From NCBI RefSeq assembly GCF_020509005.1, contig NC_063012.1, positions 3,162,001-3,226,000 on the forward strand: 64,000 bases of DNA, read 5' to 3'. The stretch's first letter is position 1. The number at the start of each line of letters is the position of its first letter. This DNA is from Fulvia fulva. Its lineage: Eukaryota > Ascomycota > Dothideomycetes > Mycosphaerellales > Mycosphaerellaceae. The notes under the pieces are model-generated. The model worked only from the letters and a program-made list of their open reading frames with translations, did no database searches and had not been told where the DNA came from. Positions 43,235 to 53,747 of the stretch are shown here, in pieces. The position numbers and the translations under genes are program-made.

Positions 43235-46200
43235 ATAGATAGATAGATTTGTTATTCCCCTATTCTAGGACCCTATTCGGCCTATATAGGTATATATCTA
43301 TTGTTATATATAAAGGGAAACCCGAATAGGTGAAAACCCTTCCCGCCCCCGACTACTCCTTATCTAGTTTAGCTTTCCCTCTAAATGTACGTAGTCTATA
43401 TCACTACCCCGTTAGCCCCCGCTCCTAGCCGGTCTCGTCGCGCTACGTCGTGTCCTCTCTTCCTATACTACTCCTACTAGGCGGTACTGTTCTAGCTAGC
43501 CCTTCTCTAGTATCTAGTTCGTAATACGCCGTAGGTCCTTAACGTTATTAAGAAGTACCCTAATCGTCTAGTTCCTCGCCTTTACTATCTACTCCCCCCT
43601 TCCTAGCGACTACCTCGGATAGACGAGGAGTACGTACCGTACGTTCTAGGAGTAATAGCCGTAGGGGTAGCTAGTATTCGTATATTCTAGAACCTTCCTC
43701 TATAATAGGTACCCCTAGAGGCCGATATATTCGCTTCGTAGTTAGGTTACTATACTACTCTATACCCTCGTAAGGCGGTAGTAGATAAGCTTCGGGGGGT
43801 ACTTAACCGCGGATTTCGTAGCTAACTATTCCTTAGGTTATCCCGCTAGCTAAGGGCGTCCACTATGCCCTACAACCTAGTTGTTCTACCTCTCTTTCTA
43901 TAGTTACTCTATAAACAATTTCTTACCTTCCTATTATATTACTAGCTATTCGTCCCTTACCCGGTAGTTCGGCTCGTTTCCGGGTCGAATGCCCTTATAC
44001 GCTAGTACTAATTCGCGGGCCCTTACGACTATACTAGCGATGACCTTCTATACTAGGTACTATGCCGACTTGCCTAAGTAGGAGGTCCGTAGTCCCTAGA
44101 TATATAGGTCGATCGGCGGTATAGTAGTCTCGTACTTAAGCATCCTTATTAGTATCGAATTATATACCCCGGTAACCTTCCTTAGGTATTAGTTTTAGAT
44201 CTTCGCTAACGGCGCGACGAGTACCTTTAATAGGTAGGCCCTCTTACCTAAGGACTATACTTAGCTACTATAGGTAAGGACTAGTCGTATAATAGCCGTA
44301 TATAGAAGTCGTAACTACCGAAAGTCCGCCCCCTATATAGACGTAGTGAGCCTCTAGTATAATACTATATTCTGTTTAGCTTTCCGTAATATTGCCTATA
44401 CGTGCTTCCTCTACCGTAGCGCCGGGTCTACCTATAGTCCGAGGATCCTAAGCTGATTTACCGGGTTAGTCGTATACCCCTATATCTAGATAGAAGCTTA
44501 TATATTATAGAACCGTAGCCGGCGCGTAAAGTGTATTAGATTGTACTTTTCTAGGGCAAACCGAGCCCCGTGCCTCCTAGCCTAGTCCTCGTAGATCTTA
44601 TGCTTCTCTTCTAGTAGCCTATAGTTCTCCTTAGTCGAGGAAGACTACGCTAGGATGTTCGTGTCGTCTACGAAGCCGCTCGTAGCGGTGTTCTAGGATT
44701 CTAGGGCTAGGAGTAGCGTCGCTATAAAGAAGAGGAATAGGATAGGTACTAGCGTTAAGCCTTACGGGATTCTAGTATAGACTACTTAAAATAGGCTTTT
44801 ATACTAACCGACTAGGATCGACGTACTACGGTTTTAGAGGTAGAACCGTACGAAGTTAATAAGCTACTTAGGGAGTCCTTTCGACCTTAGGATATAGAGT
44901 AGCCGCGGGTATAACACGTAGTCGAAGGCTCCCGATATGTCTAGACTAAGTAAGGATGCTACCCTGTCCCTATTCTTATACTAGATAGCCTTTATCTAAG
45001 AGGTAAAGAGTTCTATCGCGGATAGCGTCGATCGCTATAGGCGCGTACCTATCTAGGTGTCCGGGAGTAGGGAGTGTTCCTCTACCGCCTCGGAGAGTCT
45101 CGTTATAACTAGCTTCTTAAGCGCCTTCCTAAGAGTATTAAGGAGCGTAATTAGGCGGTACGACTTTACCTACGTATAGTCTTCCTTTTACGGCTTACGT
45201 AGGACTACTATCGTCGATTGTTTAAATACTATCGGGTAGTATCCGGTCTATAGGTAGGCGTTAAAGATCGCTACGACTACTAGGGCTAGTTGATCTCTAT
45301 ACTTCTTTAGTAGCTCGTTTAGGATCCTATCCGGCCCCGGGGCTTTCTTCGCCGGTAACTTCCTAAGTATAGCGGCAACTTCTCCCTCGGACCCCTCCTA
45401 TTAGACCGCGATACTAGGGGCTAGGGGAGTAGAGCTGTTTATATTGCTTAGATTAGCCTCGACTAGGAGCAGGAAGAACTTACTAGCTAGTAGACGCGCC
45501 TTAGCCTCGGGGTCGCTAAACGGGCTACTAGGCGATTATAGCGCTAGGATAGAGAAGAAGGGGCCCTATATAGGGTCCTATCGGGCCTATTTTACTAGCT
45601 TCTATATCCTCGCTAGCTTACCGGCGATTTCTTCTACTATAGCTCTCTAGCCGACTACTTTCTCCCTCCGTATTATAGCTTTCTTCTATTAGTATACCTC
45701 CCTATATACGTTCTAGACCTCCTCGCTATAGCTACTCGTCTATACCCGGCGGGCTCTCCTTACTTCTCTTACTACCGTAGTACACTTCGGCGTCTAGTAT
45801 AGTTTAGACTATATCGTTAGTTAGGTAAGCGGAACGTAAAGTAAGGTCGCTTTTCTTATTTCGTCTATTAACCCTTAGACTACCTCGTCTATCTCGTCTT
45901 TACTATTATATTACTACTACGTAATCTAGACTAGCCTCTCGGAGTTATCGAGGTACGCCTAGATATTAGCCTAGTAGGCCTTTCCCTAGTTTAGCTTAGG
46001 GGTTCTCGCTAGTATACGTTATATCTATATCGTAATAGAGGTCCTAACTAGTATATAGTCTAACGATGCCTCGAGTTTATGTTCGATCCTATAGTAGGTT
46101 ACCGTATAGTAGTAGCTATCTAGGGTCTAGGAGAGGTCGATCGTGCCTTAGAGTCCCCCTCTCTTCTAGGTACCTAGGTCCTTCGGGGTATTAAGGGCAA

Positions 46201-48103
46201 TTACGTTACTCGCTATCAAGTCGAGTACTTCGTCGGCTATAGGGTGCGGCTATATAAGGCTTTCCTAGGAAGGCTAGTAAATGTTAAAGTCTCCTACTAC
46301 GATATGGCACCCTTGTCTCTTAAGCGCACTATCTAGGTGTCTATAGACCCCTAGGTCGCGGCTAGACCTCGAGGCTAGCGGTTGTATATATAGGTTGTGT
46401 ATCTAGGTACTACCTACGTAGAGAGAGGTAATATCACCCCCGCCTTCTTCGTCTACGTAGTACACTACCTCCTAGTCGAATTCTAGTATGTCCTTACTAA
46501 TATAGAAGTACGTACGGGGTCTACCGTCGCCTCGTAGGCATGTCGTATAGCTTAGTAACTTATAGGTCGTTAGTCTCTTATAGTACGGGTTAATCTATAC
46601 CTCCTAAATTACTAGGACGTAGTAGACGTACGGGTCCGCCTCGTGTAGGAAATAGTTCTAGACTATGTCCTTGCTATAGTTAACGTTATACTAGATAATA
46701 CTAAGCGTATCGAGGCTAGTTATCGGCATCGATAATTATTTCCTCTATAGCGTCCTATATCCTACTACCTTATACGTCCGAGTCTATACCTATCGGCTAT
46801 ATACTAAAGGGGAGCCGGGCCTAGTGAGATTCCCTCGCCGTAGCTAGTAGAGTACGTAGCCTCCCGTACGCCCTAGGTTACGTATCCTTTATATCGTTCC
46901 CGGCCCTAGGGCGCTTATACCCGACCGCCGCTAGCTAGTTCCGGTATAGGCTAGCCTCGCGGTCGCCGTAGAACCTTAGGGCGACGGTTCTGTTTATAAT
47001 TGCCTTGTTTTTCGCTAGTTTCCGCTATAGGCATTCCGTACTATACGATAGGTAGTACCCCGGACAGTTCGCGTACCGTCTCGTAGTCGATATATAGTCC
47101 CTAGATATATAGTCTCCTATATAGTTCGAGTAGGCCTACTTGTTTATATACGTATAGGTTTAGTGTCTATACTGTTAGTATTTAAAGTATTAGAGGACAC
47201 GAAAGGATAAGGAGTGCTTTTCTACTATCTTAAGGCTATATTGCTAGACTAGGCCTTGTTCTATCGCTAGATCCGCCGCTTTCGTGTCTTATAGCTATAC
47301 TATTAGCGCCGAGGCCTTCTTGCCTTCTAGCTATTTCCTATAGAGCCAAGTCGCCTTCTAGATTAGAGAGTTAAGAGTGACCGGGTTGTCCTCTTAGAGA
47401 GCGCGTAGGTGACCCTAGTTAGTTAGGTCAAACTCCTTAGGCATATCGTAGACTAGGATCGTAAATTGTTTCGTTAAGACCTTCGCTAATGCCGTAACCT
47501 TAGATACCTACTATAGCTATGCCTCTAGGTGCCTCCTAGTAGTAGTAGAGCTAGTATAGATCTATAGAGTGCCGTTAGACTATTAGTTCACTACAACTAC
47601 CCCTAGTTAGTTAATTCGTTAGGCGAGCTCCTTATTTAATAGCTTCGTAACTTCGGCCTAGTCTTCCTTTACTATAATACGGATCGTAACTACATCGTAC
47701 GTTAGGTAGGGGCCTAGTATCGATGCCGCGACCGATGCCTAGCTATAGGGGTGTTAATTCCGGGTAGCCTTATTAATCGCCTAGGACGTCGTCCTTATTT
47801 CTTATTGCCCTCGGTAATACGATAGTATAAGCGCCGTACGTAGCTAAGTGATTATTACCTATAGAGACCGGTATAGGAGCTAATTATTACTTTCTATACT
47901 TTTTGCGTCCTCTATAAGTTGCTACTAGTTGTCTTAGGGGAGCTTCGCCTATAGAGCCGTAGGCGCCGTTAGTACCGTAGCCTAGGCTACTATTACCTAG
48001 GAGTTGCCTAATGTAGCTAGGCACCTCCGCGGCGTTTAGAGCTAAAGAAATAGGGTGAAGAGAGCTTCAAGCTATCTAGATTAAATAAGGTAGAACTCCC
48101 TTA
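43235..48103 (-). mobile_element. LINE-B: heavily RIP-mutated Tad-like LINE (left arm of inverted pair)
   Basis: About 4.87 kb on the minus strand with the (ATCT)n tail at the left end. Mutated reverse-transcriptase and endonuclease segments can be followed in the same order as in LINE-A, but with stops every few codons, nearly all TAG/TAA. The family differs from LINE-A: the 3' UTR shares only short blocks such as CGGGTTTCC and the tail. Base for base it is the mirror of LINE-C (positions x and 101851-x correspond at both ends and at the sites I sampled). It lies inside Gypsy-1. Confidence 0.85.
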
Positions 48104-49141
48104 GTCCTAGGGGCAGTGGCCTGCTTTATATATCGTTAGAATAGACTTAATAAGAGCTTTCGAATATGTCGTGTTTTAGCGTAGAGATCGATGATTATAA
48201 ATAGATAATACTAATATATATCGTATAGTCCCTCCGTAATACTAGGTAGGCGACCGCGTCTATATTAATACTAAGAACTAGAAGTCCTCTAGACCCGCGA
48301 AGAAGCTAGACGTTAAGTAGTTCGGCCTAGTAACCGTTATAGCTATATTAGGTAAGAACGCTTACCGTATTACGTTACTAGACACTATCCGCGTATATAA
48401 CTCGTTCTACTCGAACCTACTTCGCCTAGTAGACCCGGAAGATAATACGCTACCCCCGCCGATCGAGGTTACCGATAATACTAGAAACACTTTCTAGACC
48501 TAGATAGTAGAGCGTATTCTAGATTCAAAGCCTAAGGGTAGAGGTATTACTATACTAGTGAAATAGTAAGGATATTATAAGCCGATATAGGAGCCCGCGA
48601 GCGTAATATATAAGGATATACCGAAGGTAGTCGTAGATTTTAAGTATAATAACTAAGACAAGTCTATACTAGTTAACTTCTATCCGCTATAGGACTAGGT
48701 ACTAAAGAAGAGGCTACGTAACCTTAATAGATACTTAGCCGAAGTAGATATATACGCTATAGATCTAGCGTCTTAGGTAACTTTATTCGTACGACTACTT
48801 TGTAGTACCGGCGATATAGCTCTACCTCCGACTAACTATACGCCTTATAATGTTACTATAGGCTATAATAGGGGGGTTATACTAGTACCTACTTCTAGTA
48901 ATTATCTAAGCGAGAATACTAGCTCGGCTATACCTTTATACGCTCGTACCGGCTATATAAGCTATAGTAAGGGATAGGCTAACGGCGCTAACCGCGGAGG
49001 ACTAGATTTAACGACGTAGGCTTATATAGTTAAGCTACTAGAGGGTACGATAGATATAGAGGATAATAAAGCCTTCGCGTACGTATTAAGGAAGGTTTAA
49101 GGATATACGCTTCGAGACGAACGTGTCTTAAGGGGGGGTAG

Positions 49142-49341
49142 TATCACGGTAGCTCCGTAAGTAGAGGATTCGGATCGGGTCACGTGACTTGTAATCACGT
49201 GACTTTGATGACTAAGCTCGGCCCGAGCGCGACCTCGGCTTCCCTTAAGAAGCCCTCTCTCTCTTAGAACTACCTTCTCTCTTTAGCTATCGACTTCGTT
49301 AATAAACTACTACTATACTCGCCTACTATAGCCTCGTAACA
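49142..49341 (+). repeat. Gypsy-1 3' LTR
   Basis: 200 bp, same length as the 5' LTR and closely similar. The differences cluster in the first 30 bp and are mostly C-to-T or G-to-A (TATCACGGTAGC here). Both CACGTGAC motifs are kept. The flanking 5-mers, CCTAC on the left and CCTAA on the right, look like a target-site duplication with one change. Confidence 0.85.
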
Positions 49342-49800
49342 CCTAATAGGGGTAGTAGAGGTTAAGGTCGCCTAAGAGTACGTATTATAGTCCTTAGTAT
49401 AGGGCCTTCTCTAGGTAGGTAAGGGTCCCTATTTCCTTACTCGTACGGCTCTACGGTAGTAGGTTATAGACGCTATAGATCTAGATAGGTCCTTAGGATA
49501 TAGTAATCTAGATTAATATTAAGTCGCCTCGTCTTCCTTACTATAGTTATAGTATAGTCTCCTATATATCGAGGTCTATCGTCTTACTAACGTAGATATA
49601 TATCCTTAGCGTTACTCCCCGTTCGCCCGTAATCACTTTATAGTATCTCTTATTATTATATATAGCTAGGAACTCTATATATAGGTTGATCTATAGTTCT
49701 TATATTACGATAACGTAGTACTATAGTAGGTCGAGCTTCTATAGGAAGTAGCGTTATACCTTATCCTTACTCTTATTTACGTTATACTATATAATTATTA
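49342..49800 (-). mobile_element. LINE-E fragment, right part (endonuclease N-terminus)
   Basis: Minus-strand frame resembling the start of LINE ORF2: IIQYNVNKSKDKVQRYFL near 49795, then VITGERG, IYVSKTIDL and LLGDLNLYYPY close to the Gypsy-1 border. This corresponds to the part of the endonuclease directly preceding the fragment at 42170-42325, as expected if one older LINE was split by Gypsy-1. Confidence 0.7.
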
Positions 49801-49820
49801 TATTACTATAACGTACTTTA

Positions 49821-49903
49821 CTACCGAGCGGGCTATACTACCGAGCGGGCTATACTACCGAGCGGGCTATACTACCGAGCGGGCTATACTACCGAGCGGG
49901 CTA
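49821..49903. repeat. 17-bp minisatellite, five units
   Basis: CTACCGAGCGGGCTATA repeated at 49821, 49838, 49855, 49872 and 49889, with the last unit cut after 15 bp. The units are identical although the surrounding DNA is heavily mutated. Confidence 0.95.
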
Positions 49904-50512
49904 CTTTTACTAAGAACTATACTACTTCTACTTTAATTACGACGGTATCTTAATACGACGATATCCTATAGAATCGTTACTAGGAGGACAATTCCTCTTT
50001 AGATTCTTCGCTATCTAGCAAGTCTACTTAATAGGTACGTACGTTATACCCCGACTCGCTATATCGCTTATAGCGTCGTAGCCTTAGTACTAGCTAAACA
50101 CTATCTAGCGACTCTCTAATCACTTCCTACCTCCTAGTATCCTCTAGAGGTATTAATTACGACGCCTTATCGAAGATTAGAGACCCTCTAGACTAAATAT
50201 ACTTGCGCTTTCGTGCTTTCCGCTATATAAGGGCCTCGTTAGACTTACGTAGCTTACTAATCTCGCTTTATATAAGAGCTATCTAATACGCTATCTCTCT
50301 ACTCCCTTTTATAAGCTAATATACCTCTTCCTATAACGAGTTTAGCAATAAACCTACCCGGGCACGCATTTTGTTTATTACTAGTATCGACTAAGAGTCG
50401 AATTCTTTTATAGTTCGTAGTGTCTTCGACTCCTAAGGGGTAGAGTCCGGAGCTAGAGGGGTTAGCGTACGTAGCTTAATATTAAGCTTGTTTATTACTA
50501 CCTATAGATTAA
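49904..50512. repeat. RIP-mutated segment, possibly LTR-like
   Basis: No protein could be recognised. TATATAAG-type boxes near 50232 and 50270 and AATAAACC near 50350 suggest part of a promoter/poly(A)-bearing LTR or a solo LTR, but I could not find a second copy in the window. Confidence 0.3.
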
Positions 50513-50703
50513 ATATATAAGGGCGCGCGTACTATAGGGTCCGAATAAGAGAGTTGTTATTCTACGAAGCTACGAAAGAGGAGCGCGAGGCGCGGCGAAG
50601 TTATAAAGTAAAGCTAAGCCGCGCTAACCCGATACGGAAGGTCCGCGGTTTACCCGGGCTAACGTAGCTATAGTGAGGGGTCGCGGGCTACCCGTGATAG
50701 TAC
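50513..50703 (-). repeat. Gypsy-2 LTR (3')
   Basis: About 190 bp, recognised by its similarity to 58676-58857. On the minus strand it starts TATCACGGGTAGCCCGCG after the tract TTTTAAGAGGGAGGGTA. The left end is approximate. It belongs to a different LTR family from Gypsy-1 although both begin with a related TGTCACGG-type end. Confidence 0.7.
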
Positions 50704-53700
50704 CCTCCCTCTTAAAACGCGTCTTAGTCCTCTAAGCGTTATCTATCTTATACGGCGACTTGCCCGTACTACTCTATAACCGTACGAAAGTCTAATTATC
50801 CTCTAATACCTTGTTATTGTCTAGTAATATATCTGTATCTAGCCTATCTATAACTAGCCTATCCGCGACCGGCTCCCTTCGAGAAATACTTAGGGGGACC
50901 TAATTAGATAGAGCTACAAAGCCTATAGGCGTAGATAACTCTAGCCGACTATAGTAAAAGTTTATAATAGCGGCGGCTATGTGTTTAAACATGTTCTTAG
51001 CCGGTTACTAGGTCTTACTATCCTCCTCATTCTAATATCTAAGCTATTTTACCTTGTACTAAGTGACGACTTTACGCTTCTACCCCTTCTTCACTTTGCC
51101 TACTCGCTTACGGGTATATATATCTAAGATCTTCTCTACCTTATATATATATATAGGTATTACGACTATATTAGCGACTATATCGGCTTCGGTAGTATCG
51201 GGCTCGATAGTTATTAGCGGTAGTAGTACTAGATACTAGCCTTCGAGTAGTAGGAAGTCGGGATGATCGGCTCGCTAAAGTAACGAGGTATAAAAGCAGT
51301 TATCGAGTCCTACTATAGCGTCCGACAATCTTAGTTTATATAAGAGTTTAGCTAGTATAACTTCTATAATCTAGTACGGACTAGCGTATCTTCTATCGAG
51401 CTTCTTAGATAGTCGAGTCGTACGGATGTTCTTAGTACTTAGGTACACCTAGTCGCCTACTTTATAGTCTAGCGGGATGCTTCGGTAGCGGTTTACTACC
51501 TTAGCTTAGAGAGCTTATAATATCCGTATAGTTTCTTAAAGGTGCTTATAAAGGTCGTAAATCCGGCGTACGAAGGCTTTAGCCGATCGCGTATCTAGTC
51601 GCTAGAGAGTAGTTAGTCCTCCCTCTTTTCTAGCGCTTAGGTCTACGCGCTCTATAAACTTAGGGTTATAGCCTAAAGTAGCGTAGAATAGCGACATACT
51701 AGTAGTTTTAGAAAGGTAGTTATTAATTACGAACTAAGCTAGATAAAGCTATTCTGCCTAGTCATCTTATACCTCGTTAGTAAACATACGGAGATACTAT
51801 TCTATTGCTTAGTTAGTACGTTCCGACTGTCTATTAGTTTCTAGGTAGTATAAAGAACTTAGCTTACGACTTGTATAAAGCATCTTATAAAGTTTCTTCT
51901 AGAAGGTAGTAACCTATTATTTGCCGCGGTCTAAAGTAATAGTATTAGGAAATCCGCGTCGGGAGAATATATACTTAAGGAAAAGTCTTGCCGCATTCTA
52001 TATAGTTATCGCTCCGATCGGAATCAGCTCGACTTCCTTCGTTAGCCTATCTATTACGGTTATAATATTGTTATAGGTTATACTATCGAGGGTGCTATAA
52101 GGAAGTCCGACTACGAAGTCTACCGCGATATACCTCTAAGGTCGGTCTAGTACTAAAAGTAGGTACAATAATCTAGGTAGCTAGGAGTATAGAGATTTAG
52201 TCGTACGGTATATACGGTAATTCGCGGTATATCTACGTACTAATCTTACTAACCTAGGCTAGTAGAATTCTCGTGCTACGAGTTTATAGGTTCGAGCTCG
52301 TCCTAGATATCCTACTACTAGAGCGTTATAATTTATTCTAATAAGCCGAGTCCGTTAGGCCTAGTTATTAGGTACCTATAGGCTCTAGCTATCGTACTAG
52401 TTTCGTATATATAATATATTACTATCCATCTTATAGTACGTAGGGTGTATCTTCGCCTTCTATAAGAGTAGAGGGATAGTACTATCTTTCCGTAGTATCT
52501 TAATTACCGCCTTAAGTTCTTAGTCTAGGGCGTAAGTAGTCGTTATACGGTACTCGAGTTCAGCTTCGACTTCGGCTTTATTCGTAGTCTATACTTCCTA
52601 AGCTAGTACTAGCTATGTCTATAGTACCTATTCTAGTTCTAGAATAAACTTGATTACTTCAGGATTTAGGGGAGTCGTCGTCTCTTCTTCTTCGGGCGTA
52701 TCTTCGATAGTAGCTCGTATAGAGTCGATCTTAAGGAATCGCTCTAGCGGAAGTAATGTCTAATACTAGTACTAATTTCTCGGATCGTCCACTCCCTACG
52801 GAAGGTCCTAGCTACGTCTCGTTAGGCTATCTAGCTTTATTCCTTATATACCTAGGCGGTATATAATCTAGAAGTTGAATTGTAATAGAAATTCTACCTA
52901 TTACGCTTATCGGCGATTTAGCTACTTCGTAGTCATAAAATATTCGAGGTTCTTATAGTCTATAAACACTTTAACTAGATCGCCGTTCTCGTCTACTCCG
53001 TACGTAAGCTCCGGGCGCTACTCTTCGAATGCTTTAATAATCGCGAGGAGTTCCTTATCGTAGATCTCGTAATTATACTCCTAGGGGCTTAGCTTCTTCG
53101 AATAGAAAGCTATAGGATATAATACTCCCTACTCGTCGTATTATAAGAGTACACCTATATTAATAAAGTCTAAGGAGTTAGTCTCGACGACGGTCTATCT
53201 ACCCGGTATATAGTATACTAGTATACCCGCCTTACTAAACGCTACTTTTAACGCCTCGAATGCGCTCTAGCAATTATTAGTCCAGTTAATTCTACGGTTC
53301 TTATAATTGCTAGGCCTATCTAACTTCGTTAGGTTAGTTAATACGGATGTAATATAAGAGAAGGCCTTAATAAACCTACGGTAGAAGTTCGCGAATCCTA
53401 GGAAGGCTTAGACATCCTTAAGATTAGTTAGTACTTCCTAGGTTTATATACATTCCAATTTCTCCGGGTCTATCTCGATGCCCTAGGGTATAATAATAAG
53501 GCCTGGATATTTTATACGTTCCTAGAAGAACTCGGACTTATCGAGATTAATAGTAAGCCCGGTATCTCGTAGCTTAATTAATACCTTTCGTACGTATTCG
53601 ACGTGTTCCTCTAGAGTATCGCTAAAGATAAGGACGTCATCTAGATATACTAATATAAAGTTATCTAGATGTTCCTATAGAACCTTATTAATATACGACT

Positions 53701-53747
53701 AAAAGGTTACGGGTCAGTTATAGAGGCCGAACGGTAATACGAGGCAT
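50513..53747 (-). mobile_element. Gypsy-2: 3' half of an LTR retrotransposon, RIP-mutated
   Basis: Minus strand. From the right: reverse transcriptase from about 53747 (recognisable ILVYLDDVLIFS and LRDTGLTINLDKSEFF), RNase H at about 53250-52800 (IAFYSKKLSP, YEIYDKELLAI), integrase at about 52150-51700 with the LTKEVELIPI strand, a C-terminal region, a polypurine tract and one LTR. The catalytic YLDD box is preserved but stops are frequent. The 5' half is absent: the reverse transcriptase is cut where LINE-C begins, and it does not resume at the far side of LINE-C. Confidence 0.8.

Larger units (their letters stand above)
42326..49341 (+). mobile_element. Gypsy-1: LTR retrotransposon, RIP-mutated, interrupted by LINE-B
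   Basis: Bounded by two 200-bp LTRs in the same orientation. The internal left part (42526-43234) probably derives from the leader and gag. The internal right part (about 48140-49141) encodes the end of integrase with a recognisable chromodomain (VERILDSKPKGRGI, then LVK and a Gly-Tyr), followed by a polypurine tract at about 49130-49138. Protease, reverse transcriptase and RNase H are not found between them, so a deletion accompanied or followed the LINE-B insertion. Stops occur throughout as TAG/TAA. Confidence 0.8.

Noticed and set aside
45444..45650. 68-codon frame repeated identically at 56407-56201
   Set aside because: Antisense relative to the LINE coding strand; the identity only reflects the inverted LINE pair.
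49821..49903. Short regular repeats considered as a CRISPR-like array
   Set aside because: The units are directly contiguous without spacers and lie in eukaryotic repeat DNA; it is a minisatellite.
48104..53747. Inversion of the spacer between LINE-B and LINE-C by recombination
   Set aside because: The Gypsy-1 LTRs are in the same orientation and the LINE-E fragments on both sides are collinear, which an inversion of this spacer would break.
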